A DNA stretch of 9,694 nucleotides from Chloroflexota bacterium (lineage in GTDB: Bacteria; Chloroflexota; Anaerolineae; Promineifilales; Promineifilaceae), in contig JAJRTP010000546.1 of NCBI GenBank assembly GCA_024278255.1, positions 1 to 9,694 on the forward strand, in the 5' to 3' direction. The notes under the pieces are model-generated. The model saw only the letters and a program-made list of their open reading frames with translations, was not told where the DNA came from and did not search any database. This document shows positions 1 to 6,110 of the stretch, piece after piece. A program made the translations under genes and the position numbers. How positions within the stretch are numbered: position 1 is the first letter of the stretch; each line of letters opens with the position of its first letter.

Positions 1-1
1 G

Positions 2-52
2 GCCCCGCCGGCCGCAGAGGAAGGAACGGCTGAAGATACCAATAGCAACTAG
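2..52 (+). CDS. C-terminal end of an upstream protein (partial)
   Basis: The second frame is open from the window edge to a TAG at 50-52 and reads APPAAEEGTAEDTNSN. An Ala/Pro/Glu/Thr-rich end is plausible as the disordered tail of a secreted or membrane protein, much like the Thr-Pro-Glu tail of the octaheme lipoprotein further on. The third frame is also open (to 56) but is Arg/Lys-rich and looks less natural. A terminator-like hairpin begins 19 bases after the stop, which fits a gene ending here. With only 16 residues no family can be named. Confidence 0.35.
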   Translation, partial: APPAAEEGTAEDTNSN

Positions 53-71
53 ATAGTTTTTGATTGAGGAC

Positions 72-102
72 GAGGCGTCAGGTAACAGCCTGACGCCTCT
101 TT
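72..102 (+). terminator. Hairpin terminator or leader hairpin before the cytochrome genes
   Basis: GAGGCGTCAGG (72-82) and CCTGACGCCTC (89-99) form a perfect 11-bp stem with a 6-base loop, followed by only three T (100-102). It lies between the upstream gene end (52) and the cytochrome start (112). The short T run makes it a weak intrinsic terminator, so partial read-through or a leader/attenuator role is possible. It ends 12 bases before the ATG. Confidence 0.55.
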
Positions 103-111
103 GCTAACACC

Positions 112-1725
112 ATGCGCTCATTTTTTCTTTGGCTTCTGGCGGCAAGCTTACTGGCTGCCGCATTGATTGTATGGGGGGAAAAGCCTGGTTCCGCTGAAGC
201 ATCTCGACTGGCGTTAGCCCCAGCGGTGACTGTCAGCCAGGCTCCAGCACAACAAGTAGATGATCCGGCCCGGTCTGATTTTGCCTGCCGTTTATGCCAT
301 CAGGATACAACGGCCGTTATCGAATTTCCGTCCGGTGAAACCATTTCCGCCCAGGTTGACCCCCAGCATTTGGCTCTTTCCGCTCATGGCACGGCTGAGG
401 AACCGCTGGCCTGTACAAGCTGCCATGACCCCAACGAGTACCGTATCCCCCATGACGGCGTTACTGCCCCGGATTATCGTAGTTATCAAACTGAGAAGTC
501 GGCTGCTTGTGTGGGCTGCCACCAGCCGACCCATCTTACCAGCCACCTGGATATGGCTGCTGAGGAGCCAGTGGTGTGTACCGATTGCCATGATTCGCAT
601 GAGGTGCAGCCGGTAGCAGAGTGGGAGACAACAGAGATTGTGGCTAACTGTGTGCAGTGTCATGAAGTGGAGGAGGGGAATCGGTTAACGGCCGTACTCG
701 AAGCCGGTCTCTTCACCAGTGAGCCGCGGGAGGATGAGTATTGTCTGGCCTGCCATACCCAGCCGGATATGACCCTGACCTTTGCCAATGGCGATACCAA
801 GTCCTTAACCATTGACCCGGAGGTTTTGCGCCAGTCTGTGCATGGGGAAGACAATCCCTGGCAACCATTGGCTTGCCGTAACTGCCATCAAGACGATATG
901 ACCTACCCTCATGAACCGGTGGATGTGGGCAGCCTGCGAGAATACAGCCTGGAAAAATATCCAACCTGTGCCTCCTGCCATGATCACAATTACGATCTGG
1001 CGTTGGACAGCGTGCATGGCGCAGCTTTAGAGGAAGGGGAACTGGAAGCGGCCGTTTGCACCGATTGTCACGGCTCGCACGACACGCCGCCGCCAGACGA
1101 ACCGCGGGAGCGCATCTCTCAGACGTGCCGGCAGTGCCATAGCACCATCTTCGATGACTACGCCGAAAGTGTCCATGGCGAAGCGCTGCTGGAAGATGGC
1201 AACGAAGACGTGCCTACCTGTATTAATTGTCACGGCGTCCACAACATTGGCGACCCCACCACAGATTTATTCCGCATCCGCTCGCCAGAATTGTGTGCCA
1301 GTTGTCATGCCAACCAGGCGTTGATGGCTGAATATGACATTTCGACGGACGTTTTTGAAACGTATGTGGCTGATTTTCACGGCACAACGGTGACATTGTT
1401 TGAGCACGAAGACCCGAATGCGCCTACCAACAAAGCGGTCTGCTATGATTGCCACGGCGTGCATAACATCAAAGACCCGAATGATCCGGAAGCGGGGATT
1501 AAAGCCAATTTACTGGAAACTTGCCAGCAGTGCCATCCTGATGCGACGACTAATTTCCCGGATGCCTGGACGAGCCATTTTCGGCCGTCGTTGGAACACA
1601 ACCCTTTGGTTTATCTGGTGAATCTGTTTTACGCGATTGTGATTCCCTTCACGTTGCTATTTTTCGCTTTTCTGATCGGCACGGATATTTACCGCCGGAT
1701 ACGCATGCACCGGCAGAAGAAGTAA
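112..1725 (+). CDS. Membrane-anchored 14-heme cytochrome c
   Basis: This 537-residue exported multiheme cytochrome should carry electrons on the outer face of the cytoplasmic membrane. A signal peptide spans residues 1-30, with an A-E-A cleavage site at 28-30. Fourteen CxxCH motifs begin at residues 59, 101, 133, 156, 180, 211, 255, 286, 316, 339, 370, 395, 444 and 471. Several S-V-H-G or similar motifs could supply distal His ligands. Residues 59-184 and 211-343 look like tandem copies of a five-heme module, and a two-heme unit of the CxxCHGxH...CxxCH type recurs four times. A C-terminal helix (about 497-524) followed by a basic RRIRMHR stretch anchors it with the tail in the cytoplasm. The cytochrome b gene follows after 36 bases, so the two probably form a quinol-oxidising b/c complex, analogous to Cbc modules (inference). 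The start is fixed by the signal peptide and an in-frame stop at 91-93, yet no Shine-Dalgarno sequence precedes it. Which family of cytochromes it belongs to more closely is not settled. Confidence 0.93.
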   Translation: MRSFFLWLLAASLLAAALIVWGEKPGSAEASRLALAPAVTVSQAPAQQVDDPARSDFACRLCHQDTTAVIEFPSGETISAQVDPQHLALSAHGTAEEPLACTSCHDPNEYRIPHDGVTAPDYRSYQTEKSAACVGCHQPTHLTSHLDMAAEEPVVCTDCHDSHEVQPVAEWETTEIVANCVQCHEVEEGNRLTAVLEAGLFTSEPREDEYCLACHTQPDMTLTFANGDTKSLTIDPEVLRQSVHGEDNPWQPLACRNCHQDDMTYPHEPVDVGSLREYSLEKYPTCASCHDHNYDLALDSVHGAALEEGELEAAVCTDCHGSHDTPPPDEPRERISQTCRQCHSTIFDDYAESVHGEALLEDGNEDVPTCINCHGVHNIGDPTTDLFRIRSPELCASCHANQALMAEYDISTDVFETYVADFHGTTVTLFEHEDPNAPTNKAVCYDCHGVHNIKDPNDPEAGIKANLLETCQQCHPDATTNFPDAWTSHFRPSLEHNPLVYLVNLFYAIVIPFTLLFFAFLIGTDIYRRIRMHRQKK

Positions 1726-1747
1726 GGCGATTTGCCAAATCGCCTTA
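1723..1747. repeat. Intergenic hairpin, GCGATTTGNNAAATCGC type
   Basis: TAAGGCGATTT (1723-1733) and AAATCGCCTTA (1737-1747) form a perfect 11-bp stem with a 3-base loop GCC. The stop codon of the 14-heme gene is its first three bases, and it ends two bases before the GGAG of the cytochrome b gene. No T run follows, so it is not an ordinary terminator. It may stabilise the upstream message or tune expression between the two genes. The same core recurs at 6090-6110. Confidence 0.7.
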
Positions 1748-1761
1748 CCGGAGATTTGTTT

Positions 1762-2631
1762 ATGGCAGCAGCAAAAAATAATCTTCCCAAAGAATTCCCT
1801 CGTTTCCGGGTAGGAGCGCGTATTGAGCATATTATTCTGCTTGTGAGCTTTACCATCCTGGCCATAACCGGTTTGCCGCAAAAGTACGCCCTAACAGGTT
1901 GGGGGGGGAGCATGATTGCCTGGATGGGCGGTATTGAACAAGTGCGCATAATTCATCGTTATGCAGCTTTTGCGTTGACGGTTGGCGCCATTTATCATCT
2001 CTTTACCTCAGGTTATCGGCTTTATGTAAAGCGGGAACGTATGCGTATCATGTTGCGGGGTTATGATGCCCGCGATTTGTGGAATTACGTTGGATTTAAC
2101 CTGGGCCGGGTTGCCAATCACCCTAAAATGAGGAAGTTTAATTTTGGCGAGAAGATCGAGTATTGGGCCGTTGTGTGGGGAACAGCCATTATGGCCATTA
2201 CCGGCTTCATGTTGTGGAATCCCATCGCCATCACCTCTGTACTCCCTGGACAATTCATCCCGGCCGCCAAGGCTGCTCACGGTGGCGAAGCTATACTTGC
2301 TGTCTTGTCTATCCTCCTTTGGCATATGTATAACGTACTGATCAAACATCGTAATTTCAGTATTTTTACCGGGAAACTTCCTCTTGATCAGATGGAAGAA
2401 GAGCACGCTCTGGAACTGGAGCGTCTGGAAAGTGGCGGATCACCCTGGCCTGGTCTGGCCTTGCCGGTTTTGCGGCGGCGGCGGCGAATCTTCTTCATCG
2501 CCAGCATCATAATTGGTGGGCTGCTGCTCGCCATTGTGATATGGGGTGCTACGTTTGAAGAGACTGCCATCACAACAATACCCCGCGTTACCAGAGAAGT
2601 ATTTGTACCTTTAAGCACTCCCTCGCCATGA
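1762..2631 (+). CDS. Di-heme cytochrome b, formate dehydrogenase gamma-like (cytochrome b561 family)
   Basis: This 289-residue integral membrane protein probably exchanges electrons between the quinone pool and the adjacent 14-heme cytochrome. Its first part resembles the FdnI/HydC type b subunits. Candidate heme b ligands are H23 (RIEH), H65 (IIHRYAA), H173 (AAHGGEA) and H188 (LLWHMYN), placed at the ends of helices about 22-38, 64-82, 133-153 and 172-194. A fifth helix (about 243-262), preceded by five Arg (238-242), goes beyond the usual four-helix core and leads into a roughly 27-residue tail outside the membrane. I chose ATG 1762, because GGAG at 1750-1753 sits 8 bases before it. The in-frame TTG at 1732 would add ten residues but lies inside a hairpin and has no ribosome binding site. 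The gene contains a run of eight G at 1901-1908. The substrate-side partner is inferred only from gene order and the helix of its neighbour. Confidence 0.88.
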   Translation: MAAAKNNLPKEFPRFRVGARIEHIILLVSFTILAITGLPQKYALTGWGGSMIAWMGGIEQVRIIHRYAAFALTVGAIYHLFTSGYRLYVKRERMRIMLRGYDARDLWNYVGFNLGRVANHPKMRKFNFGEKIEYWAVVWGTAIMAITGFMLWNPIAITSVLPGQFIPAAKAAHGGEAILAVLSILLWHMYNVLIKHRNFSIFTGKLPLDQMEEEHALELERLESGGSPWPGLALPVLRRRRRIFFIASIIIGGLLLAIVIWGATFEETAITTIPRVTREVFVPLSTPSP

Positions 2632-2695
2632 GGTTTCATCGGTTCGAATAACATTGGCGCTGCCACGATTAGCCGATCCGACCTTGATTAAGATA

Positions 2696-2724
2696 CTGAC
2701 ATCACTACTCCAATCGTATATTAG
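2696..2724 (+). promoter_or_regulatory. Possible promoter for the lipoprotein and NapC-like cytochromes
   Basis: The 135-base gap between the cytochrome b and octaheme genes is the longest in the block. It holds CTGACA (2696-2701) followed either by TATATT (2717-2722, spacing 15) or TATTAG (2719-2724, spacing 17). Neither option is a full consensus. A weak GGTAG...CTACC stem follows at about 2729-2745. An internal promoter would let the second gene pair be expressed apart from the first. The call is tentative. Confidence 0.25.
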
Positions 2725-2766
2725 CCCAGGTAGGGGTTAACTACCACCAAAAGAGGAGAGTGAGTA

Positions 2767-4029
2767 ATGACCAGAAGTTGGCCGTTCTTGTTTGTTGTTT
2801 TGTTGGCTGTTGGCGCATTCTTGCTAATTGGTTGTACTGGCCCTCAAGGTCCGGCTGGCCCTGTGGGGCCGGCTGGTGCACCTGGTCCCCTGGGACCACC
2901 CGGTCCTCCTGGGCAAGACGCTACTGCCAGCCAGGAGTATATTGGTTCAGAGGAATGTGGGGAGTGCCACGAAGCAGAATACGCTAAATTCATACTCTCC
3001 GGCCATCCGTATAAGTTGAATAAAATAGAAAATGGAGAACCGCCTCGTTATCCCTTTGATTTCAGGACTGGCGGCGTAAATGATCCACCTGAAGGAATGA
3101 CCTGGAATGATATTACCTATGTGATTGGCGGTTTTGGTTGGAAAGCTCGTTTCATGGACAAAGATGGCTATATCATCACCGGCGATGAGAATGCCACGAC
3201 CCAATACAATTTTGCCAACAGAACATTAGATACTCGCGCTGGTTGGGTTGGTTATCATGCCGGGGAGGAGAACAAGCCTTTTGATTGCGGCGCGTGCCAT
3301 ACCACGGGTTACAGTCCGCAAGGGCATCAGGATGATCTAGAGGGTATTATTGGTACCTGGGCCTTCCCCGGTATTCAATGTGAAGCATGTCATGGTCCCG
3401 GCAGCCGTCATGCAGAAGACCCGCCTGGCGTACGCATGGTACTCGACCGGTCGTCGCAGCAGTGTGGTGAATGCCACGTACGGGGGAACCCGGCTCAGAT
3501 AGATGCCAGCGGTGGGTTTGAGAGACACCACGAGCAATATGAAGACCTGTACAACTCTAAACATTTCGCCATTACCTGCGTCACCTGCCATGACCCACAT
3601 GCCAGTGCTCTTTACCCTGACGAGACCGTTAATCCTAACAAGGGTATTAGCCAGACGTGCGAAACCTGCCACTGGGCGCGACTCACGCAGAAAATCTCCA
3701 AGCATTCTATTATTGAGTGTATTGATTGCCATATGCCGCCCATGGCGAAGTCTGCTCAAGGTGATCCGGAGCGGTTTACGGCCGATGTGCGTTCACATCA
3801 ATTCTCCATCAACACTGATCCGGAAGCCCCTCAATTTTATGAAGAAGGCTCATTTGTGATGCCGTATCTCACTTTGGATTATGCGTGTAAACATTGTCAT
3901 AACGGGCAGGGATACTCAGACCTTGATTTAGATACATTGGCAGAAACAGCGTCCGGGTATCATGATCCAGCTACGCCAACGCCTGAACCAACACCCACGC
4001 CTGAACCGGAAGCTACGGAAACGCCATGA
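2767..4029 (+). CDS. Octaheme cytochrome c lipoprotein with collagen-like stalk
   Basis: This 420-residue protein is probably a surface-exposed electron carrier. Residues 1-23 are a lipoprotein signal ending in the lipobox L-I-G-C (C23). Eight Gly-X-Y triplets (residues 25-48, mostly GPx) then form a collagen-like stalk. Eight CxxCH motifs begin at 64, 174, 205, 233, 271, 298, 318 and 374. The first, in YIGSEECGECHEAEY with S-G-H about 11 residues on, matches the cytochrome c554 pattern. CEACHGPG, CVTCHDPH and CIDCHMP are typical of multiheme cytochromes of that broad group. All motifs end in CH, and no CxxCK active-site heme is seen, so electron transfer is likelier than nitrite or hydroxylamine catalysis. 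The last 18 residues are a Thr-Pro-Glu repeat, perhaps a cell-wall spacer. GAGGAG (2753-2758) sits 8 bases before the ATG, and the NapC-like gene begins 29 bases after the stop. Whether it reduces an acceptor directly is unknown. Confidence 0.9.
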   Translation: MTRSWPFLFVVLLAVGAFLLIGCTGPQGPAGPVGPAGAPGPLGPPGPPGQDATASQEYIGSEECGECHEAEYAKFILSGHPYKLNKIENGEPPRYPFDFRTGGVNDPPEGMTWNDITYVIGGFGWKARFMDKDGYIITGDENATTQYNFANRTLDTRAGWVGYHAGEENKPFDCGACHTTGYSPQGHQDDLEGIIGTWAFPGIQCEACHGPGSRHAEDPPGVRMVLDRSSQQCGECHVRGNPAQIDASGGFERHHEQYEDLYNSKHFAITCVTCHDPHASALYPDETVNPNKGISQTCETCHWARLTQKISKHSIIECIDCHMPPMAKSAQGDPERFTADVRSHQFSINTDPEAPQFYEEGSFVMPYLTLDYACKHCHNGQGYSDLDLDTLAETASGYHDPATPTPEPTPTPEPEATETP

Positions 4030-4058
4030 TGTGTTCTATATTCTAAAGGGAGTTCGAT

Positions 4059-5783
4059 ATGCGTAGGATCGGGTCGGCCATAAAGCATTTCATATTTCCT
4101 CCTACTGGCAGCCCGCGTTGGCTGAGAGTGCTGCCCTTCGCTATTGCTGGCGTGTTGACGCTAGTGGTCCTTTATAGCAGTGTCCAGGCATGGACTTATA
4201 CAAACTCGTCCGAATTCTGTGGCACTTCTTGCCATACAATGCCGCCTGAGTATAGTGCCTACCAGCGATCTCCACATGCCCGGGTACAATGCGTTGAATG
4301 TCACATTGGACGTGATGTTGTTACTACGCAGTTTACCCGTAAGGCAGGCGACTTACGCCATGTTTTGCTGACAATCACTGAGGATTATGAATTCCCTATT
4401 TACTCGCGGGCTATGCGGCCGGCACGTGATTCTTGTGAAAGGTGTCACTTCCCGGAAAAGTTTTCGGATGACAGCTTGCGCGAAATTCGCCATTACGATG
4501 ATGGAGCCGATTCGCCACAAAGCACTTTCCTTATTATGAAGACTGGCGGGGGAACTGAGCGTGAAGGGTTGGGTCGTGGCATCCATTGGCATATTGAGAA
4601 TGAGGTTTTCTTTCTGGCCACAGATAAGCTGCAACAGGATATTCCGTATGTTCGCGCCGTGGATAGTAAGGGTAATATCACAGAGTATTACGATATTGCT
4701 GCTGATTTCACGCCGGAAGATGTGGCTGGCAGCACGTTGGAGCAGATGGATTGTATCACCTGCCATAATCGTATTACACACGCAGTTCCGAACCCGGACA
4801 CGGCCGTTGATCAGGCATTGGCAAAACAGTTGCTGCCCACTGATTTACCGGAGATTCGGGAGCAATCGGTGGATCTTCTAAGCACACGATATGCGGATCA
4901 ACAGGAGGCTATGGATAGTATTGGTACGCTTAATGATTTTTATGCAGAGAATTACCCTGAAATCTTTAGTGAGCGCGGGAAAGAAATTCAGGAGGTAATC
5001 AGCACTTTACAAGAAATATATACACAGCTTGTTTTTCCCGAACAAAGCCTGGATTGGAACACGCATCCTGATAATTTGGGGCACAAAAATTTCTCTGGCT
5101 GCTTCCGTTGTCACGATGGTAAACATCTTAGTGGCGATGAGCAGGCTATCCGGCTGGAGTGTAATCTGTGCCATTCCGTACCGGTTGTGACGGATAATAC
5201 AACGCTGGTGACGAGTCTGGAGGTGGGGCGCGGGCCTGAACCTCCGTCGCACACGCATTCCAGTTGGATAACACTGCATGGAAAGGTGATTGATTCGTCT
5301 TGTGCAGCTTGCCATGAACCAGGTGATGATTCAGTAGATTACACGGAATTAGAAGGTGTGCCCCCGGTGGATGGCTCATTCTGCGGTAATTCTGCTTGCC
5401 ATGCTTCTGAGTGGGAGTTTACGGGTTTTGATTCGCCGGAGTTGGCTTCTGTTTTGGAGCGCCAGATGTACGTATTGCTAAATACCAGCCCTTACCTGCT
5501 CGAAGGGGTGCCGCGTACCTATGAGGGAATGTTTGCAGCGATGTTTAACGGCCGTTGCGTGAGTTGCCATAGTGGCGTCAATGCTGAAGCTGGGCTTGAT
5601 CTGAGCAGCTATGAAGCCGCGCTGGCGGGTGGCGAGAGCGGGCCGGCATTAGTTCCTGGTGACCCTGATGCCAGCCTTTTGATCCAGCGTCAATCTGAGT
5701 CAAAGGAGCATTTTGGCCAGGTATTGGCAGATGAACTGGACGCATTAAGAGAATGGATTGCGGCCGGAGCACCAGAGGAGTAA
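4059..5783 (+). CDS. NapC/NirT-type multiheme cytochrome c with C-terminal monoheme domain
   Basis: This 574-residue protein probably takes electrons from quinol and delivers them outside. A single N-terminal helix (about 23-46), with Arg/Lys before it, serves as an uncleaved anchor. The NapC/NirT-like region starts with F-C-G-T-S-C-H-T-M (54-61), a CX3CH motif. Canonical CxxCH motifs begin at 78, 126, 232, 348, 368, 415 and 500, and C442-H448 is a CX4CH candidate, giving nine heme sites. CVECHIG, MDCITCHNR and GCFRCHDGKH are typical of long NapC-like proteins, and ImcH of Geobacter is a functional analogy only. Residues about 490-574 look like an added class I cytochrome c of the kind common in planctomycetes (GLDLSSYEAAL, PGDPDASLL, WIAAGAP), but the usual Met ligand near HFGQ is missing. 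GGGAG (4048-4052) lies 6 bases before the ATG. It is the last gene of the block, and a hairpin starts directly after its stop. Confidence 0.9.
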   Translation: MRRIGSAIKHFIFPPTGSPRWLRVLPFAIAGVLTLVVLYSSVQAWTYTNSSEFCGTSCHTMPPEYSAYQRSPHARVQCVECHIGRDVVTTQFTRKAGDLRHVLLTITEDYEFPIYSRAMRPARDSCERCHFPEKFSDDSLREIRHYDDGADSPQSTFLIMKTGGGTEREGLGRGIHWHIENEVFFLATDKLQQDIPYVRAVDSKGNITEYYDIAADFTPEDVAGSTLEQMDCITCHNRITHAVPNPDTAVDQALAKQLLPTDLPEIREQSVDLLSTRYADQQEAMDSIGTLNDFYAENYPEIFSERGKEIQEVISTLQEIYTQLVFPEQSLDWNTHPDNLGHKNFSGCFRCHDGKHLSGDEQAIRLECNLCHSVPVVTDNTTLVTSLEVGRGPEPPSHTHSSWITLHGKVIDSSCAACHEPGDDSVDYTELEGVPPVDGSFCGNSACHASEWEFTGFDSPELASVLERQMYVLLNTSPYLLEGVPRTYEGMFAAMFNGRCVSCHSGVNAEAGLDLSSYEAALAGGESGPALVPGDPDASLLIQRQSESKEHFGQVLADELDALREWIAAGAPEE

Positions 5784-5811
5784 GTGATGCGGGATTGATT
5801 TTCCGCATCAC
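5784..5811. repeat. Hairpin directly after the last cytochrome gene
   Basis: GTGATGCGG (5784-5792) and CCGCATCAC (5803-5811) form a perfect 9-bp stem with a 10-base loop, starting at the base after the TAA. No T run follows, so it may protect the 3' end of the message rather than terminate it. Its outer eight bases match the arms of the array at 9133-9189. Between it and the terminator (5812-5872) I see no gene. Confidence 0.6.
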
Positions 5812-5872
5812 CAAAGTGGGGAGCCTTGTGCCTTGGGTGACACCGTTGCCTTAGAGGAGGGGATCTTTTAGC

Positions 5873-5907
5873 AAAAAAGCTGGACATAGTGTATGTCCAG
5901 CTTTTTT
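5873..5907. terminator. Bidirectional intrinsic terminator
   Basis: AAAAAAGCTGGACATA (5873-5888) and TATGTCCAGCTTTTTT (5892-5907) pair perfectly around a 3-base loop. The core stem GCTGGACATA ends in T6 when read from the + strand and in T6 when read from the - strand. It therefore ends both the + strand cytochrome block and the - strand small membrane protein gene, whose stop is 20 bases away. Confidence 0.93.
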
Positions 5908-5927
5908 GTTGTGCGTTTTTCCTATCA

Positions 5928-6068
5928 TCATGCTGTGTCTATCTCCGCCGGCCAATGAGCCTGAATGCGATGCAGTACATAACCCAGCCCCAGTAAGATG
6001 CCCACAGGGACGACAAACCGCAGCACAAACAAGAGTAACAGAATGAGGATCGCGTAAAATTCGTTCAT
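5928..6068 (-). CDS. Small single-helix membrane protein, 46 residues
   Basis: ATG at 6068 opens a 46-codon frame ending in TGA at 5930-5928. The product begins MNEFYAILILLLLFVLRF, continues through VVPVGILLGLGYVLHRIQ, and ends AHWPAEIDTA. This gives one long or two short hydrophobic stretches (about residues 5-32, broken by R17) and a polar, acidic end. Evidence that it is real is strong: AAGGAGG at 6083-6077 lies 8 bases before the ATG, a near-consensus promoter lies about 100 bases upstream, and a terminator lies 20 bases downstream. It is thus an independent unit between the cytochrome block and the two-component genes. Function is unknown. A small accessory subunit or regulator of a membrane complex, perhaps one of its cytochrome neighbours, is possible but is inference from position only. 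Confidence 0.8.
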   Translation of the reverse strand: MNEFYAILILLLLFVLRFVVPVGILLGLGYVLHRIQAHWPAEIDTA

Positions 6069-6076
6069 GGTTGTCG

Positions 6077-6083
6077 CCTCCTT
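6077..6083 (-). promoter_or_regulatory. Consensus ribosome binding site of the 46-residue gene
   Basis: On the - strand AAGGAGG lies 8 bases from the ATG at 6068. It is the best Shine-Dalgarno match in the window and decides that this short frame is translated. Confidence 0.85.
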
Positions 6084-6089
6084 GTTCAT

Positions 6090-6110
6090 GCGCGATTTGG
6101 TAAATCGCGC
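6090..6110. repeat. Leader hairpin, GCGATTTGNNAAATCGC type
   Basis: GCGCGATTT (6090-6098) and AAATCGCGC (6102-6110) form a perfect 9-bp stem with a 3-base loop. It is in the leader of the small membrane protein gene, 6 bases upstream of its ribosome binding site. Its core differs from the hairpin at 1723-1747 at only two loop positions, so the two look like copies of one dispersed element. Confidence 0.7.

Noticed and set aside
1732..1761. TTG start adding ten residues to the cytochrome b
   Set aside because: The TTG lies in a perfect hairpin and has no ribosome binding site. ATG 1762 has GGAG at 8 bases and gives the usual start of the family.
2729..2745. GGTAG/CTACC stem before the octaheme gene
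   Set aside because: A 5-bp stem with a 7-base loop is expected by chance and cannot be supported as an operator.
2767..4029. Octaheme protein as hydroxylamine oxidoreductase or octaheme nitrite reductase
   Set aside because: No CxxCK active-site motif is present. Heme spacing and the first motif fit the cytochrome c554 group better, though no search was possible.
4353..4781. 142-codon open frame antisense to the NapC-like gene
   Set aside because: It lies wholly inside a gene with clear heme motifs on the other strand and has no recognisable domain or ribosome binding site.
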